DNA of 64,000 nucleotides. It comes from Trichuris trichiura. Lineage: Eukaryota > Nematoda > Enoplea > Trichinellida > Trichuridae. The position numbers and the translations under genes are program-made. Positions 14,501 to 27,145 of this stretch are shown here, piece after piece; the first letter of the stretch is position 1, and every line of letters begins with the position of its first letter. The stretch lies in assembly GCA_037903355.1 (NCBI GenBank), contig JBAJFE010000060.1:2108001-2172000 (forward strand), in the 5' to 3' direction. The notes below the pieces were generated by a model. That model ran no database searches. It saw only the letters and a program-made list of their open reading frames with translations, and was not told the DNA's origin.

Positions 14501-17500
14501 GCCGCCTTATAGATCGTGCCAGTCACTAGCGTCTCTGGCAGAGAGCTAAAAAGTCGTAAGAGTCATTGCAATGGCAACTTGAAAACAAACAGCAAGTTTT
14601 GACTGCAAACCAAAGATAGGAAGTCGACCGTGCTTTCAAGGAGAGACCCTAATGGGGGCAGCTGGGCGCGTCATACGCTCCCTCCATTTACCTGAGCGGT
14701 GCATCAATCTTTTCGTCCCCTAATGTTTTCTCCTTTATCCAAAGGCATTGTTTTTTAAAAAACTGCTCACATACACATACATTCTCTTCTACTCTCTCTC
14801 TGTGTGCGTCTGTCTCGCACTGATGCGATTGGCATATTTTCAGCGGTCCGCAATTGCCTTTGTCGCAATTGTTACTTTTGAAACCGCGTTCGCAGCGACA
14901 CACACACACACACACACACACTGTCCCTTACTAAGTTTTCAATCGTAAATCTCTTTTCCAACACCGCTCTTAAGCTTCAATCATTCACGCGAGCACGCGC
15001 AGGCGCTATACGTGCACGTATTGGAAAAATGAATAACAACTGAACGTTGGCTATAACGGATACATATGGCGACGGGGCGTTGCAAAGGACTGTCTCCTAT
15101 TTTCTGAAGCTTTGGTCGTTTAAAGAGTGGGCAATTTCGGCGGCGACTAAGCGAATGCCGGAGAACGTTTTTCTTTTACTTTTATACTGGGCTCGCCTTA
15201 GTGAATAAAAAGAGCGCCAACGTGCGCTCCTATTCTTTCCATGGTTCGTTGCCTTGGCGCGCATTTTCCGAGTCGAAGCGGCAATGGGGGACGTGCGCCG
15301 TACTTTCAACCAACGCCCATTCAAAGAATAGACGACTAAGGAACATCGTTGTCGTCAAAGAGCCTACTTAATACTATTTCAAGTAGATTTACTTCGGAAT
15401 GCCCTCGTCATCTCAACTATACTTTGTAGACGAAGCGTGATGTCCAAACTTCTTATCTTTTCTGGCTTAAATAGTTAATATTTGCAAAACTGGTTAACTA
15501 ACTTTCTTTATAATAAAGCATAGACAGTAAGTAGTAAAGCCATCGAACCCAAAATGACGATCACTTACTTGTCGTTGATCGCTTGCTGCTTTTAGCTCCT
15601 TTCCGCTTTCCGCGCGTTGAATCCATAGTCCGACGCTTTAGATTGTAAAGGCCAAAAGGAGGGAACATTCTTCATTCATTCGGCGGGAAGGCAATTCAAC
15701 CGATTAAAATTTCTTCTAGCGCCAACGTGCGCACTCTTTCAGGTTCCGCTTCTTCTTCATTGATCCCTAAAGGAAATATTTTGTTCAGCTTGCGTATTAA
15801 AGGGTCGTAAGCTTTATTGTAGCCTTTTCGGGATGGTTCCATTCATCGAAAATATCTGAATCCAACGAACGAAAAGTCAAACTTAAGAATAGGCTTTGTT
15901 GGACAAAATGGATTATTGGACGAATTTGGACGAGATTATTTGCATATGTCACGTGACTGACCGAAATATTTTTTTTTCAGTATCCGAGCTCATACTAATG
16001 TTGAAAACATCGCCGTACGAAGCTCTTGGACCAAACAGTTCCGTGTCCATAAGCCCGTCGGCAGTTTTTGACCTCGTTTTCATGGTGCTATACGGATCGC
16101 AGGCAATACCTGTTCAGTTGAAAATTCTGCTCGACCGTCTTTTGTCCGTTGTTGACGCCAATACTCGTTTGTCGCTTTTGGACTCGTTCGGATGGTCGGT
16201 TGACGACTACGCGCGCGGCTATATTCTCCAGGTTGGATTTGCCATTGAAAAATGTTGCTAACGGACAGAAAAAACACTTTCAATTTTGCAGGATCGACTT
16301 GGTCGCAAGTTGCTTTTTTGGAATATGTGCAGCCGCTACGAAGAGCAAGTCATACTGCCTCAATTCCTTCGATTTGCCGAAACAAAGCCGCTCGTCATGA
16401 AGATGATGGGTATAGGCCAATCTGCATGCTTATCCCCTTTCGGCGCATCAACGGACGTTCACTGCGCGCAGCAGGATTTAAATCCTCTTACAAATTCAAC
16501 CATAATGGACGGAATGAAAAATAGGATTTCCAATATCCACGCAGGAGATAAGGAAGGCGAAGATGCCAACTTGATACCACCGTTTGATCCGTCGTCAGAG
16601 GCTTTATTGCACGCTAGCGAGCAGGCTCAGTACCATATGGGTATTGGAAGCTTCAGCGAACAGGATTTGGTAGATATTGTGGGTCGAACTTGTTCGAAGT
16701 TGATCAAAAGTCAAAACGGAGCAATTGGCAGCGAACAGGACGCTTTGACGTCGCTAAACTTGCAAAATCCCGTAGGCGCAGCCGACTTGGCTCCCGCCAA
16801 GTGGAAATCCCCTACGGAAGCAGCACCTGGACCAGTCGTTGGCGGAGGAGCGGAATTCATTGGTTCCAACGCCAGTAGAAGCTTCCGAAGCAACCACGCG
16901 GTGGAACAAGAAATAACGGCTAGTAGTAAGATGGTGAATGTGGAGATGAGCAGCCAGGGAAATGACGCCCAAAAGCAGGACTTCCTATCCGTGGTTGCTG
17001 CTGCCGCCGCGGCCGCTCCCGGAGAAGGATTTTCGTATCCGGCCGTAATGCCGTCCAGCACTTTGGAAATGTGCTTGCAAGGAAGCTCTTTGTACTATTC
17101 GAAAACTTTACGCAACATACGACGGGCGGCGTCAAGGTTCGTCCATTCTTTAATTCTTTATAAATACAAAGCGGCATTACTCTTTAACACGTCAAAGACG
17201 GACGCGGAAAAGAGGCATTGCTAATTTTACACTTCCAGCTTAAAGCGCGTCGTCAAAGGTACAACACCAAATATGGCCAACGTTTCCTTTTTTGTTAATA
17301 TTAAGGAGTTCTGTCCGGCGAAGATTAATGCCCAAAAGGCAGTGACTTTTTTCGTCCACTAACCTATTAATAATTTAATTACGATAGCGCAGCTTCGACT
17401 GCACTTCCGAACTTCCATAGAAGGGCACTAGATCTCATTGCATGTCATTACGAGCAATGTTTTGAAATGATCGCTAAAAGATTATTCAAAAACAAAGCCG

Positions 17501-20009
17501 ACACTTAAACCTGCTTACATCTACACGATAATCGTAGGGAGAAAAGGAGCGCCTTTTCGCTCGTTAAAAATTTGCATATTTTCTGTATTCTACAATGCTT
17601 TTCGCGTTGTCTGGAACAAGATAAACATGCCGAAAAGAAAGTGCATTTTTACAACTCTGATAGGCTATTTTTTGCATATCTTATCTTCGGCTAAGGAAAG
17701 TATGCGGAAGTGGGCTTCAATATTTTTTAGCTTAATAATAGCGAATGGAAAATTATTCGTCAGTCGTAATTGGCTTTACACATTTTATTACTACTTAGTT
17801 ATGTGTGTTCTTTTTTTGCCAAGGTGGACTGTTTGAACAAAAGCGAATAGCGTAGGCTGGCCTTGAGTTTTGACGTCACGCTGAGGATTTCAACGTCATC
17901 CGCGTGTCGCATCTAACGATGCCTTATTGATCAAAGCTGCAATTATGAACAAGCCATAACGAGCTTGCTAATAATGTCCTATTAATATGCATTAAGCAAT
18001 ATTGCCAGTTTAAATACATGCATACCAACAGTGACAGTGCATACCGTTGACTGTTCATTGCTTGTCCGTGTTGCGACTTGATTGATGCTTTTCATTAGGC
18101 GTTTCCATCCGTGGAATCTTTCCTCGTTGGGAACGAATCCTTTGACGGGAAAAAAGAGGGTTCAATGCCGCGTCTGTTTGAAAACCTTTTGCGACAAGGG
18201 CGCATTGAAGATTCATATAAGCGCCGTTCACCTGCGCGAAATGCACAAGTGCACCATAGAAGGTTGCAACATGATGTTCAGCTCGCGCCGAAGCCGCAAT
18301 CGCCATTCGGCCAATCCAAATCCGAAGCTCCACTCGACCGTTCTTCGTCGCAACAGCGGTCCGCTGCCGGGATGTCGAGTCATTTCGCCTCCGTGCGCTG
18401 TTGACAATTTTCAACCGTTCGTTGAACAATGTGCGACCAGTCCAAAAGCTCAGACGCCTTCCTACGACGACATCAGCTCGGTGAGCGCATTACTAAATTT
18501 CCAACAAAGATAAGAATAATATTATTATGCAAATTTGTGCTTACCAACTGTCAAGCCCATTGTCGGCAGCTGAAGATTTGTTTTTTTTTTGAAAAAGCGT
18601 TTTAATAATTTTAGTCGGTCAAAAGCGGCGGCGGAAGCGCCGCGGACGTTCGAACGAGCTCTTCACCGTTGGAGCGGTGTTCGTCAAGGAAAAGGAAAAG
18701 TGACCATCCAACCAAACTGGAAGTAACAACCGCGGCGGATGCGCCAAAGAAGCATCAACTGGACGAACTGTGCAGCGAGAGCGTAGGCGACAAAACTGGC
18801 ATTGAAGAGACAAAGATGGAAATGAACGACACGTCGTCGGGATGCTACGACTCGACGTCCAGTCTATCGTCGGTGTGCAGCACTGTTGACAACGGGACAA
18901 CATCGTCACAACATGTTGCTTTTGGATGCACGGAAGTGAGCTGCCCAAAGAAAACGTATCGAAATGACGATATGCCCAACGGAGACTCGCATAAGGACGA
19001 AAGTCCTTCAAATCTGCTCGCTTTGAGAATTCGCGAGCTATGCAATCTTCGTCAGTGCTATAGCGTATCAGCTTCACAATTATTCAATTCAAATGGAAAC
19101 GAACCACAGCAACAGCAACAGGAGCAGCAGCAAGCGGCTAGTGACCGTCGTATATCGTCAAAATCGGTGGGCAGCAGAACGCCAGAGCAAAATGGCGCCA
19201 CTACGAGACCCATCTCGGCGGATGGGATTCAAAGCGTCAATGATGCCGTGGAAAAGGCCGTCGAAGAAGCAACGCGAGAATCGACCACTCAAAGTAGCAT
19301 AATAATAACGAGATGCAAAACGGCCGGCGGTGGAACCATTGAAATACCTATCAACGAGAAAAATCCGAGGCAGTGTTCGGCTTGCGGCAAAATGTTTCAA
19401 AACCATTTCAGCGTTAAAACCCACTATCAGAATGTCCATTTGAAGGTGATGCACGGATGTACGGTGCGTGGGTGTACGGCCGCTTTTCCTTCGAAACGGA
19501 GCCGCGACCGTCACTCTGCCAATCAGAACCTTCATAGAAGATTGCTCAATGGCGGAAACGACTTGACGGAGCAGGAAATAATTGGAGGCGGCCCAAAGGA
19601 GCCATTTCCGTTCGGCGGATTGGTCAATAATTGTACGCCAAGTTCGAGCCCATTTCTTGCGGCCGACTTGATCAACTCGAGCGCATTGGCCGTTGCCAGC
19701 GCCGCCTTTTATGGCGCTCTAAGAAATCCCGTCATCTCCGAAGAGTCGCTGCTGCCCACTTTGTCCATGCCGGTCGTATCGCCTTACTTGGCCGGCCAAT
19801 TGGCCGCCGCCGCTGCCGGCTTTCCCCAGGATGTGCTTATGCAGCAATGCTCCAATTCGACCGGTGCTGCTCAGGTTGAATCTCTTCGATGTCAACTGCC
19901 AAAAACACCGGAAGTTAACATATTCTCTTCGGTCTCTTCATCCTCTTCGTCGTCGTCGTCCAATTTTGCTCAGGAGGAAGGCTCGTTGAACGCGTGCGCC
20001 GACTCGTGA
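11597..20009 (+). CDS. Basonuclin/disco-family C2H2 zinc-finger transcription factor, 6 exons
   Basis: The exons are 11597-11776, 11847-11961, 15981-16231, 16292-17136, 18099-18480 and 18615-20009. All junctions are GT-AG and in phase, giving 1055 residues. Exon 1 ends in a poly-serine run. Exon 2 holds the family's N-terminal Cys-rich motif ([15 protein letters not shown]). Exon 3 gives the conserved block around [18 protein letters not shown] and DYARGYILQ, and exon 4 continues it with QFLRFAETK. Exon 5 carries the first paired fingers (C487/C490, then [11 protein letters not shown] and [10 protein letters not shown]). Exon 6 carries the second pair from about residue 845 ([32 protein letters not shown]). 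Basonuclin/disco proteins are nuclear DNA-binding regulators of epithelial and neural development. The start is the first in-frame ATG I can see; an upstream exon is possible. A glutamine-rich tract and serine runs are low-complexity. Known for vertebrate and fly members; function here is inferred from homology. Confidence 0.9.
11962..15980 (+). other. 4-kb second intron of the basonuclin-like gene
   Basis: Joining the donor at 11962 (GTAAGT) directly to the acceptor at 15979-15980, after a long T-tract, restores the conserved frame (SWLSH then VSELI). I therefore see no missing coding exon. The intron is long for this window and holds simple repeats, including a CA run at 14898-14921. It could host enhancers, but I recognise no specific sites. 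Confidence 0.75.
14898..14921. repeat. (AC)n microsatellite inside an intron
   Basis: A 24-bp uninterrupted AC repeat within the large intron of the basonuclin-like gene. Confidence 0.9.
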
Positions 20010-20336
20010 TTGGCGCCCCAACAATGACGTCATCAATTCAATGACCGTTTGATTCGCTTGCACTAGTCGCCAGAAAAGATTTTTTTGTTGCATGTCCTCC
20101 TCCTTCCGCTTATGGGTCTCTCTCTCTCTCTCCATGTATGCACATGCGCCTAAGCGCAAGGCTGCCAATGGACAACAACAGCTCATTGTTGATTCTTGAA
20201 TTCATGATGACAGCATCTTCCTCTATTCAACAGCGTGAACAACTATTTCAACTGTTGCTGCTGTACCCGACTGGAGTGTCTCCACAGCGCCTTTATGGGT
20301 GTGTTTGCCTGTTATTCTGTTTACTCGTGTTACTAA

Positions 20337-20375
<39 letters not shown>

Positions 20376-20399
20376 TGCGTATTATTATTATTATTAGTT
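20337..20399. repeat. (TTA)n trinucleotide microsatellite
   Basis: A long ATT/TTA repeat with a short interruption, in the probable 3' flank of the basonuclin-like gene. Confidence 0.9.
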
Positions 20400-21483
20400 T
20401 CTTTTTTCATTTGACGCTTCAAGACGGGCTAGTTACCATTGATGGCTTTAAGGAAGAATGGACATTCTCAAGTGCTTTAAAAAAACGTTGCCCATTAGCC
20501 GCTGCTGGTCGTTGGCGCGCGCGTAACGTCTGTCAAAGTTGTTCATTATTATTGCAGCCAATTCCAGTTGGGCGCTCTTAAGGCGCTTTGTGACGTTGAG
20601 TAGTTTTTGACGTTCCAATCGTTGCCATTGCCTGAAACGAGTCGACTCCGATTGGACGGCCGTTTAGGCGTCAGTGGTTGAAATAGTTCTTTTAGGCCAT
20701 TAGGTGTGCATTTGCGCGACGGGTTTTCGCTTCGCCATTTCGTTTTTCTTTCCACCCTTCAATTTCGTACGTACGCATTTGCGCACAGACAAACGCAGTT
20801 GAACAACTTATTCTTGTCTCCTTGTTTGTGCTTCCCGCCAGCACCGATTGTGCGTATCTTTTTCGCAGTGATCCATTTCTCACTCATTCACTCTCTTTCT
20901 TCAACAATTATGCTGACCTTCTAAAGAAAGAGAGGACGTCTTACAGCTTTGACCTTTACGCCAAACATTGCAGATGCGATGACACGTTTCTTCTTCATTT
21001 TGCAATTTAGACCACGTTTATTCAATCGCTTCGGCTTCCAATTTAATGTTGAAGCTCAGCAGATGAATACTTATACGCATTAATAACAAACAGAGAGGGA
21101 GTACTGTCGAGTTGGTGAATCGTTGTTGCTCTCCGCTAGTTCATTCGTTGCGTCGTTTTTTGATATTAAAATTTTTTTGCCATCCATTCCCGCAAAGTCA
21201 ATTCGTCTTCGCCAATTCCATTCAACAACAACGAAATACCGGCCAAAGCCTATTTGACAAATTTTTCAAGAAAAGGGATTAAAAAGGGAAATTTTCTGCT
21301 ACCCAATAAGGCAAGGAGGCGTAATTTAAAAATTTGAATACGATCAACGGGGTTTAAAGTGCAAAGAAACTTCTTACCTTCGACAATGCGGACGTACATT
21401 TGAAGACTTTGGCAATTACAACGTCGACCAGTTGAAAATGTCAGATAGTAACTGTTTATTATCAGTATTTCGTTTTCTTAGTT

Positions 21484-21529
21484 TCTTGTTACTCTGACGA
21501 CGACTTACGTCGTCGTCAGAGTAACAAGA
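21484..21529. repeat. Perfect hairpin, 21-bp arms and 4-nt loop
   Basis: The arms 21484-21504 and 21509-21529 are perfect reverse complements around a TTAC loop. The hairpin lies about 170 bp beyond the SF3A3 stop codon. It could be a miniature foldback element or a 3'-end RNA structure. Confidence 0.9.
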
Positions 21530-21694
21530 TAAACAATCTGCAGACTGGAGGCACCAATAATCAAAGACGCCGTTTAATGAGTAATAACTCAACTTACAAC
21601 ACATCCAGACGTCGCATAATATAAAGTCAGCCTAAAACAATAATAATGAAGTAACATGCTGTATGTCTATAGGCGTCTTCTACCTTCTTAGGCT

Positions 21695-24600
21695 CTACAA
21701 AAGTCCCTGACGTCGTAAATCGTCGTATGTCTTTCGATTGACAACATTTCCTTGAGAGTCTTCAAATTCTTCGTCCACATCCGGTTTGAAGCGTTCGCGC
21801 TCTTTTTGTTCCCGCAGTGCGTTCCAAACTGGGTAAAGAAAAGGTAAAAACTCAATTAATGCTAAGTAAAAAGCACATATTCAAATCAACTATGCCTATG
21901 CGAATAGGCAAACTAATATAAGCTCGCTAAAACCGAACCTTACTATTCGTTCAATGATTTAAACAGACTGAACATTATACGTAACAAAAAGGCGCCAAAA
22001 TTCGGCAAGTTACATTAATAGACCTACAGTAATCGAAATGTGATGGCATCTATCGGAATAAATGTATTCCGTAACTTACAAAATAAAATTACAATAATAA
22101 TAATAATAAAGTAATGGGAATATTTAGATAAGGTCATCAAAAATGATCAATGGACCCTGTTTTCATTTCTCAAACCACTTAAGACTGAAGGAATAGATCG
22201 AAGCGTCGGAAAACTGCCAAGACATCTCGCTATAATTTCCAACGCAATTATCTGGTTGTAAAGAATTTGAATTTTTATGACATAAATATTCGGGATTGTA
22301 ATGAAATCCACAGAATTGCCACACCGACAATTACCAAGGAATATTACGGAAGTTTTTTTGTAAAAGTGACGTCATAACGCACATCTCTTCGTGCAAATCA
22401 CATTCTTGGGAGCGCAAAGCGCGGACATACGACTATGTCACCCAATGCCAAATCTTACGCGCGGAGATTAACATAAGAAGCAACGAACATAAAAGAATAC
22501 ATACGTTCAAGCGCATCCGACATTCTGGTAATGTTGGCAAAATGCGCAGTATTTGGTATGCCCAAACAACGCATCCCGTGAGCGTGTCGCCACTCCTGTT
22601 AAAAGTAGGCAGAATTTTAAAAAGCACCGTATAGCACGAATGATTTTTAAGTACTAAAATTTGAATATCAGCAATTTGCAAACGCAGTTGTCTCTATCGT
22701 CTGCTTTTTCGTGGACTTTTAAGGAAACGCTCGACGGTTGCGCACCACTTTCGCGCGTCCAATATTTTTAAACGCTTACCGAAAAATGTTTTTGAAAAGC
22801 TTTGGGCCCTTTGTACACTTGGTTGCCGCAAATTTCGCAAGGGAAGTTAAGATTCAGTCCGTGCAGCTTGTACAACCAATAAGGAATTGGCTAAAAATAA
22901 AGAATACGTTAAGCGCGAAGCCCAAAGGGATACCACCGCTTTGAAATATATATACATATATGTCTGGAAAAAAACGTTTTTACAATATTCCCATTCTCAA
23001 CAACCCACAATGGCGTAAATACGAGAAAAACAAAGGATAATACCTTTCCGTCCCAACCGAGCGGCAAATTCTTGGGATTGTAAGGGATGTCGTCAGCGTC
23101 ATCGTCTTCTTCCTCCGCTTCGCCCGTACCTGTTTCTTCGTCTTCTTCGAATTCGCCGTATACCCGCGCCTGCTTCCTTTCCACGTTTTCAATTGTAGCG
23201 ACGCGCAAATCCTACAAAAAAACAATTTAATATCCTTTATGGAAAACAATGGAAACGTAGAACTTACGTGTACTTGTTCAGCCAAGTAGAAAAGCTGAGC
23301 TTCAAGAGCGGCTATTTCCTTGTTTCTCTCCCGCTCTTTCCTCTCCAATTCCACTGCATTGGCTTTCACCTTGACGAAGAGTGAAGGATCAAGTTCGCTT
23401 AACTTCGTTCCCTTAGTTAGGAAAAGCCTCTTGGCTCGTTCTTCGGCAGTTCTTAATGACGTCATTCATAATAATGCAAATGATCACATGTTTAATCATC
23501 TACCCGCCGCATTTCATTCCCAAAGCCCTCAAAGCTGACTTCAAACGATCTAAGCCAACATTCATCAACTCTTCAGCCGAATTGAAAGGGGTCAGATCAA
23601 GAAAGGCGCCCTTATGCAACATAGCACTTGCGGAAGCCTTCGGCCAGCCCGGAAATGTCTCCGATTCCCACTGGTTTTCGAAATTCTTTTGGACCTCGTT
23701 CAATCCCTTAAACAACAACGCGCTAGCATTGCAATCATTTCTACCTTTACCGCATACATCCGTAAGATCCAACAAAGGCTTCACCCTTGCGAGCACATTT
23801 GTCAAATATCGAACGAGGCACTCGATGTAGGCTTTGTATTCGGCAGTTTTGAACTGCTTTGGGATTTCGTTAACCTGGTCGAACGTGTTCACATAGGTGA
23901 CGTAGTCGATCCGCTGCAAAAGAGACGCGTACCTTAGCGGGGCACAATGCGCAACGTCGAAAATTCTATTTTATGTAAGAAACTCCAAATTTGGAAAGTT
24001 AGAACACTTTAACGGAATGCCCGCCAAACATACATGAGCAAAGTACTAATTATAGTTTCGATTTCTTTTCAATAATCTGATTCGAAATATTTTACAGTAC
24101 TCATAAATGATTTTCAGGGAGCAAGGCTAACTGAAAAGATGGAACCGCCACAAATAAGACAATAAAAGCTAATGCCAAAACAGATAAGCTCAAAATGATT
24201 AAGGATGCTTACCTGCATGCCTTTCAAATTCAAAAACTTGTCATAGCATTCGTGCAAGTCAAGAAATCGACCGTAGCCCTCCTCGTCCGTAAACTCGATC
24301 ATGTCTGCTTCCATTCTGAAAGTGAAAAAAGAACGCAATAGAATCAGAATTTAAAACCAGCAAGCTACTTTGCAACGTCGTTAATCATGCGGTTCATTTC
24401 TTGAAATTCAATTGACAAGGGAATGGCGATTTCGTTGGGATGGTCTCTGTGAACCTCTCGAAGATGCTTCAAGCGCGTGTAAAATTCGGCAAATTCGTTG
24501 GGACCCGACAGGGACGACAATTCCCTTCGGCGGTTGCAGTCGAAATCCGCGTAAATTGCCAACAACGTTTTTGTAATTTCCGTATAACGCTAAAATTGCA

Positions 24601-24936
24601 CACTGCGCTTACTAATTCTAAAATGCTCACACAGCGCGAGACTCTTCTACGGAGCGCTGTTTAAGAAAAGGGAAATTCCGCCCCAACTAAAGCCCCAATA
24701 ATCCCGTTGGGATAACCGCCTGAAAGAGCGAAACTTACCTTTAAAAGACGCTTAATTCGATGTTCGGAATTTATTCTAGCTTTGAACTAAACGGAACGAC
24801 CAATTAGGCGAACATTCCGCCTAAGCACTTATCTCACCGAGTTCTTGACGAAAACTTGTTCCCGAACCATGGCATCCAACAGTCTCTCCCGCTCTTCGTG
24901 AAGTCTCCTCTGTTGTTCAATAATTGATTCATTCAT
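21695..24936 (-). CDS. SF3A3: Splicing factor 3A subunit 3 (SF3a60), 10 exons
   Basis: The minus-strand exons, in coding order, are 24838-24936, 24739-24786, 24369-24589, 24213-24315, 23504-23913, 23268-23451, 23044-23211, 22780-22890, 22505-22595 and 21695-21828. All have GT-AG borders and the phases close, giving 522 residues (human protein about 501). Landmarks in order: the start through [47 protein letters not shown], an acidic stretch, [13 protein letters not shown], and [12 protein letters not shown]. Next comes the matrin-type zinc finger (C429, C432, H446, H452) leading into [15 protein letters not shown], and the end is [14 protein letters not shown]3A3 is part of the U2 snRNP SF3a complex needed for prespliceosome assembly in the nucleus. 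The final intron is the longest (about 680 bp). The gene is convergent with the basonuclin-like gene. Confidence 0.96.
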
Positions 24937-26884
24937 TATTGCAAGCAAAATGAAATTGCACGGCCAAAATCGCAACAACCGCTTACAAGAATAACACCAA
25001 AGATGAAAACCTGTCTTTTACAGTAACCCATGTACCTGCTGATCATTTAAACAGCGTATGGGCTCTTTCTTGGCTTGACAGACGATTGTTTGAATTCGCA
25101 ATATTATATTTTTTTAAAAAAAAACTGAGTGACGTAACAAAACTATAAATGGAATGATGAACGTGTTGAACAGCTGCGGAGACTTCGCTTGGTAGAGTAG
25201 GGAGAATTTTCGAGCAAGCACGGCGCTAGCTGTTTGGGCAGTTTTTTCTTGGCGTTTTTAAAAATAAGCTGTAAGCGTTCTGCAAAAGAGTCAGCCAACC
25301 CTTTTGTCAGCATTCTTAAAAGTCGTTGCATTTTCCTTGATCGAAAGTTGACCCAATTTTGAACGACAAGGTAGACGAAACAGCAAAGACAAGTTTTTGC
25401 GTGCGCAGCATTAAGTGCTTTTTCATTGGCACCTGCTTAACTCGGCAAGTAAGGATAATTTTTTCATTGTTTGGATGCTCCTACAGCGAGTTGCTTTCGC
25501 GCCGTGGTAGCCTCACTGTCGGCAAGACAATAGCATTACCCGAGCATTCTGCAGCTTTTTTTCTTTACTACCTTAAAATAACTTTCCTTCCGATCCGGTT
25601 GGAAATCGAATAAGGCAAGTCGTCTCTACGTAACCTGATAACCATTAAGCTACAGTAGTTTAATTGCGTTTAGCCCCTTTTTAGTCAAAATATACAAGTC
25701 CCTACAACGATGATGGAACCTTTATTTGTCGCTTAGGGTTTTACGCCTTTAGCGAAATGGTCCCGGCCAGACAGAGCTTTATTTTTTAAAGCAATTGCGA
25801 CAATTCAGCCTGCAGTAAGCTTGATTTCCCTCGTTTTGTCCAGATTCAACTGAAGGGACCTAAGCGCGTGTTCTGCTCGTTTAGCTTGTACGTTTAGGTT
25901 GCTATCCTGGCGGTGGTGACTTGATAAATTAGCCTAAATTTCCTTTGCAACATTAGGGCACTTTTTGTCCTTGTTTTCCCGTTTTCCGAGCTCGCTAGTC
26001 CTCTCAGACTTCGAGGAGTCGTTAAGCCAAGTTCGCAAGATCACTGCAAAGTAACAACGAGCTTCATTTTGCTTTAGCTTCGCTTAGCCTTTTTGCCATG
26101 TTTGAGAAGTCAATGGAACTTCCAATACGCGCCATGTTTTTGCCTATACTTCTCTCGGCATTTTATTCTATGACGTAAGGCTTGACGATATCGAACTGAT
26201 TGTTCATTGGAATTAGGCAACGTATGCAAATTTTGTACGCATTCATTTCAACGACTTTGTTTCCATAAACGTGCGTCAGCGTGTCATCCTATCCTTCCGC
26301 TTATAAAGTGGGTAATTCTGGTCAAATGCGACGTTTTTATGTTGTGGAATACTTGCGCGCTTAAGTTGAGCCTATTTCAGCAAGAAAGCCATTAGAACAG
26401 CGTGTAGAGAGTGTGCGCGCCTGTTTTTTTGAAGATATTCGGCAATGTAAACATCAATCTTTCCGTCTCCAAAATAGAAGCATTTCATTTAAAAAGTAAG
26501 TGAACGCCGCGTTGCTGCGAGCCAATTGGAGATTTTACTTTTCAAAAGTGGTTGAAAAAATCGAAATCGACAACTTGTCATATTCCCGTTGCGTTGTCGT
26601 TATTCGCTTTACTTCGTCGAGCGTATTTACCGCGTTTAATCATCTTCCGCCAAATTGATCTTTTGCTTGAAGCAAAACAGCGTACATCGATGCATTGAAT
26701 ATCGGTTTGCTATTTTTCCGTCCTCATAAAGCAACCTGAAAGTTTATTGATTGCTTAAGCCTAAGTGAGTGCTTTAAACGTGATTCCGCTGATCGCAATG
26801 AAGCTGTTCATGAAGAATTCCGAACAGTGAAAATAAATAGATTTTTTTCTGGAATTTATATGCTCATTTGTCCCCCTTTTCTTA
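24937..26884. other. Intergenic, no supported gene
   Basis: This is the 5' flank of SF3A3 and the left flank of PLE-A. Short open frames at 25143-25331 (-) and 25359-25613 (+) have no recognisable motif or splice partners. Confidence 0.5.
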
Positions 26885-27062
26885 TTGAAAACTGGGTGTT
26901 TTGTAACGGGCTGTATTTTCATGGTTGTGTGATCTTCTACGGCTTTTCCCGTTTTTCGTTGTGCTGTTATCTGTAATTAAACTAAAACAACTGCTCTACC
27001 AACGGATGGATGAGCCGTTATTAAGAAAATGTACAGATATCAATACACTCAACTGTTTTATT

Positions 27063-27105
27063 GTTCAAAGCTTTCGGAACGCTCTAGTTCCGTCGTCAGT
27101 GAGGT
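27063..27105 (-). ncRNA. Hammerhead ribozyme motif, left terminal repeat of PLE-A
   Basis: On the minus strand the order is: stem I strand TCA, core CTGACGA, one extra C, stem II GGAAC/GTTCC around a 6-nt loop, GAAA, a minimal stem III (AGCT), T as the cleavage-site base, then TGA pairing back to TCA. This is a type I hammerhead with a 2-bp stem III, as reported for Penelope-like elements. Some natural hammerheads carry an extra base after the first core. Activity is untested. Confidence 0.75.
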
Positions 27106-27145
27106 GGTGGAGGAGGTGTTATTCTCCGAATGGTATTATATAGGC

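Larger units (their letters stand above)
20010..21694. other. 3' flank of basonuclin-like gene and intergenic DNA
   Basis: The stretch between the basonuclin stop and the convergent SF3A3 stop contains simple repeats and a perfect hairpin, but no convincing coding sequence. Both 3' untranslated regions should lie here. Confidence 0.55.

Noticed and set aside
22700..22779. Apparent continuation of SF3A3 exon 8 (KWCATVERF) before 22780
   Set aside because: The true downstream exon at 22505-22595 encodes the family-conserved [12 protein letters not shown], and the donor at 22778-22779 is good. The KWCATVERF reading is intronic.
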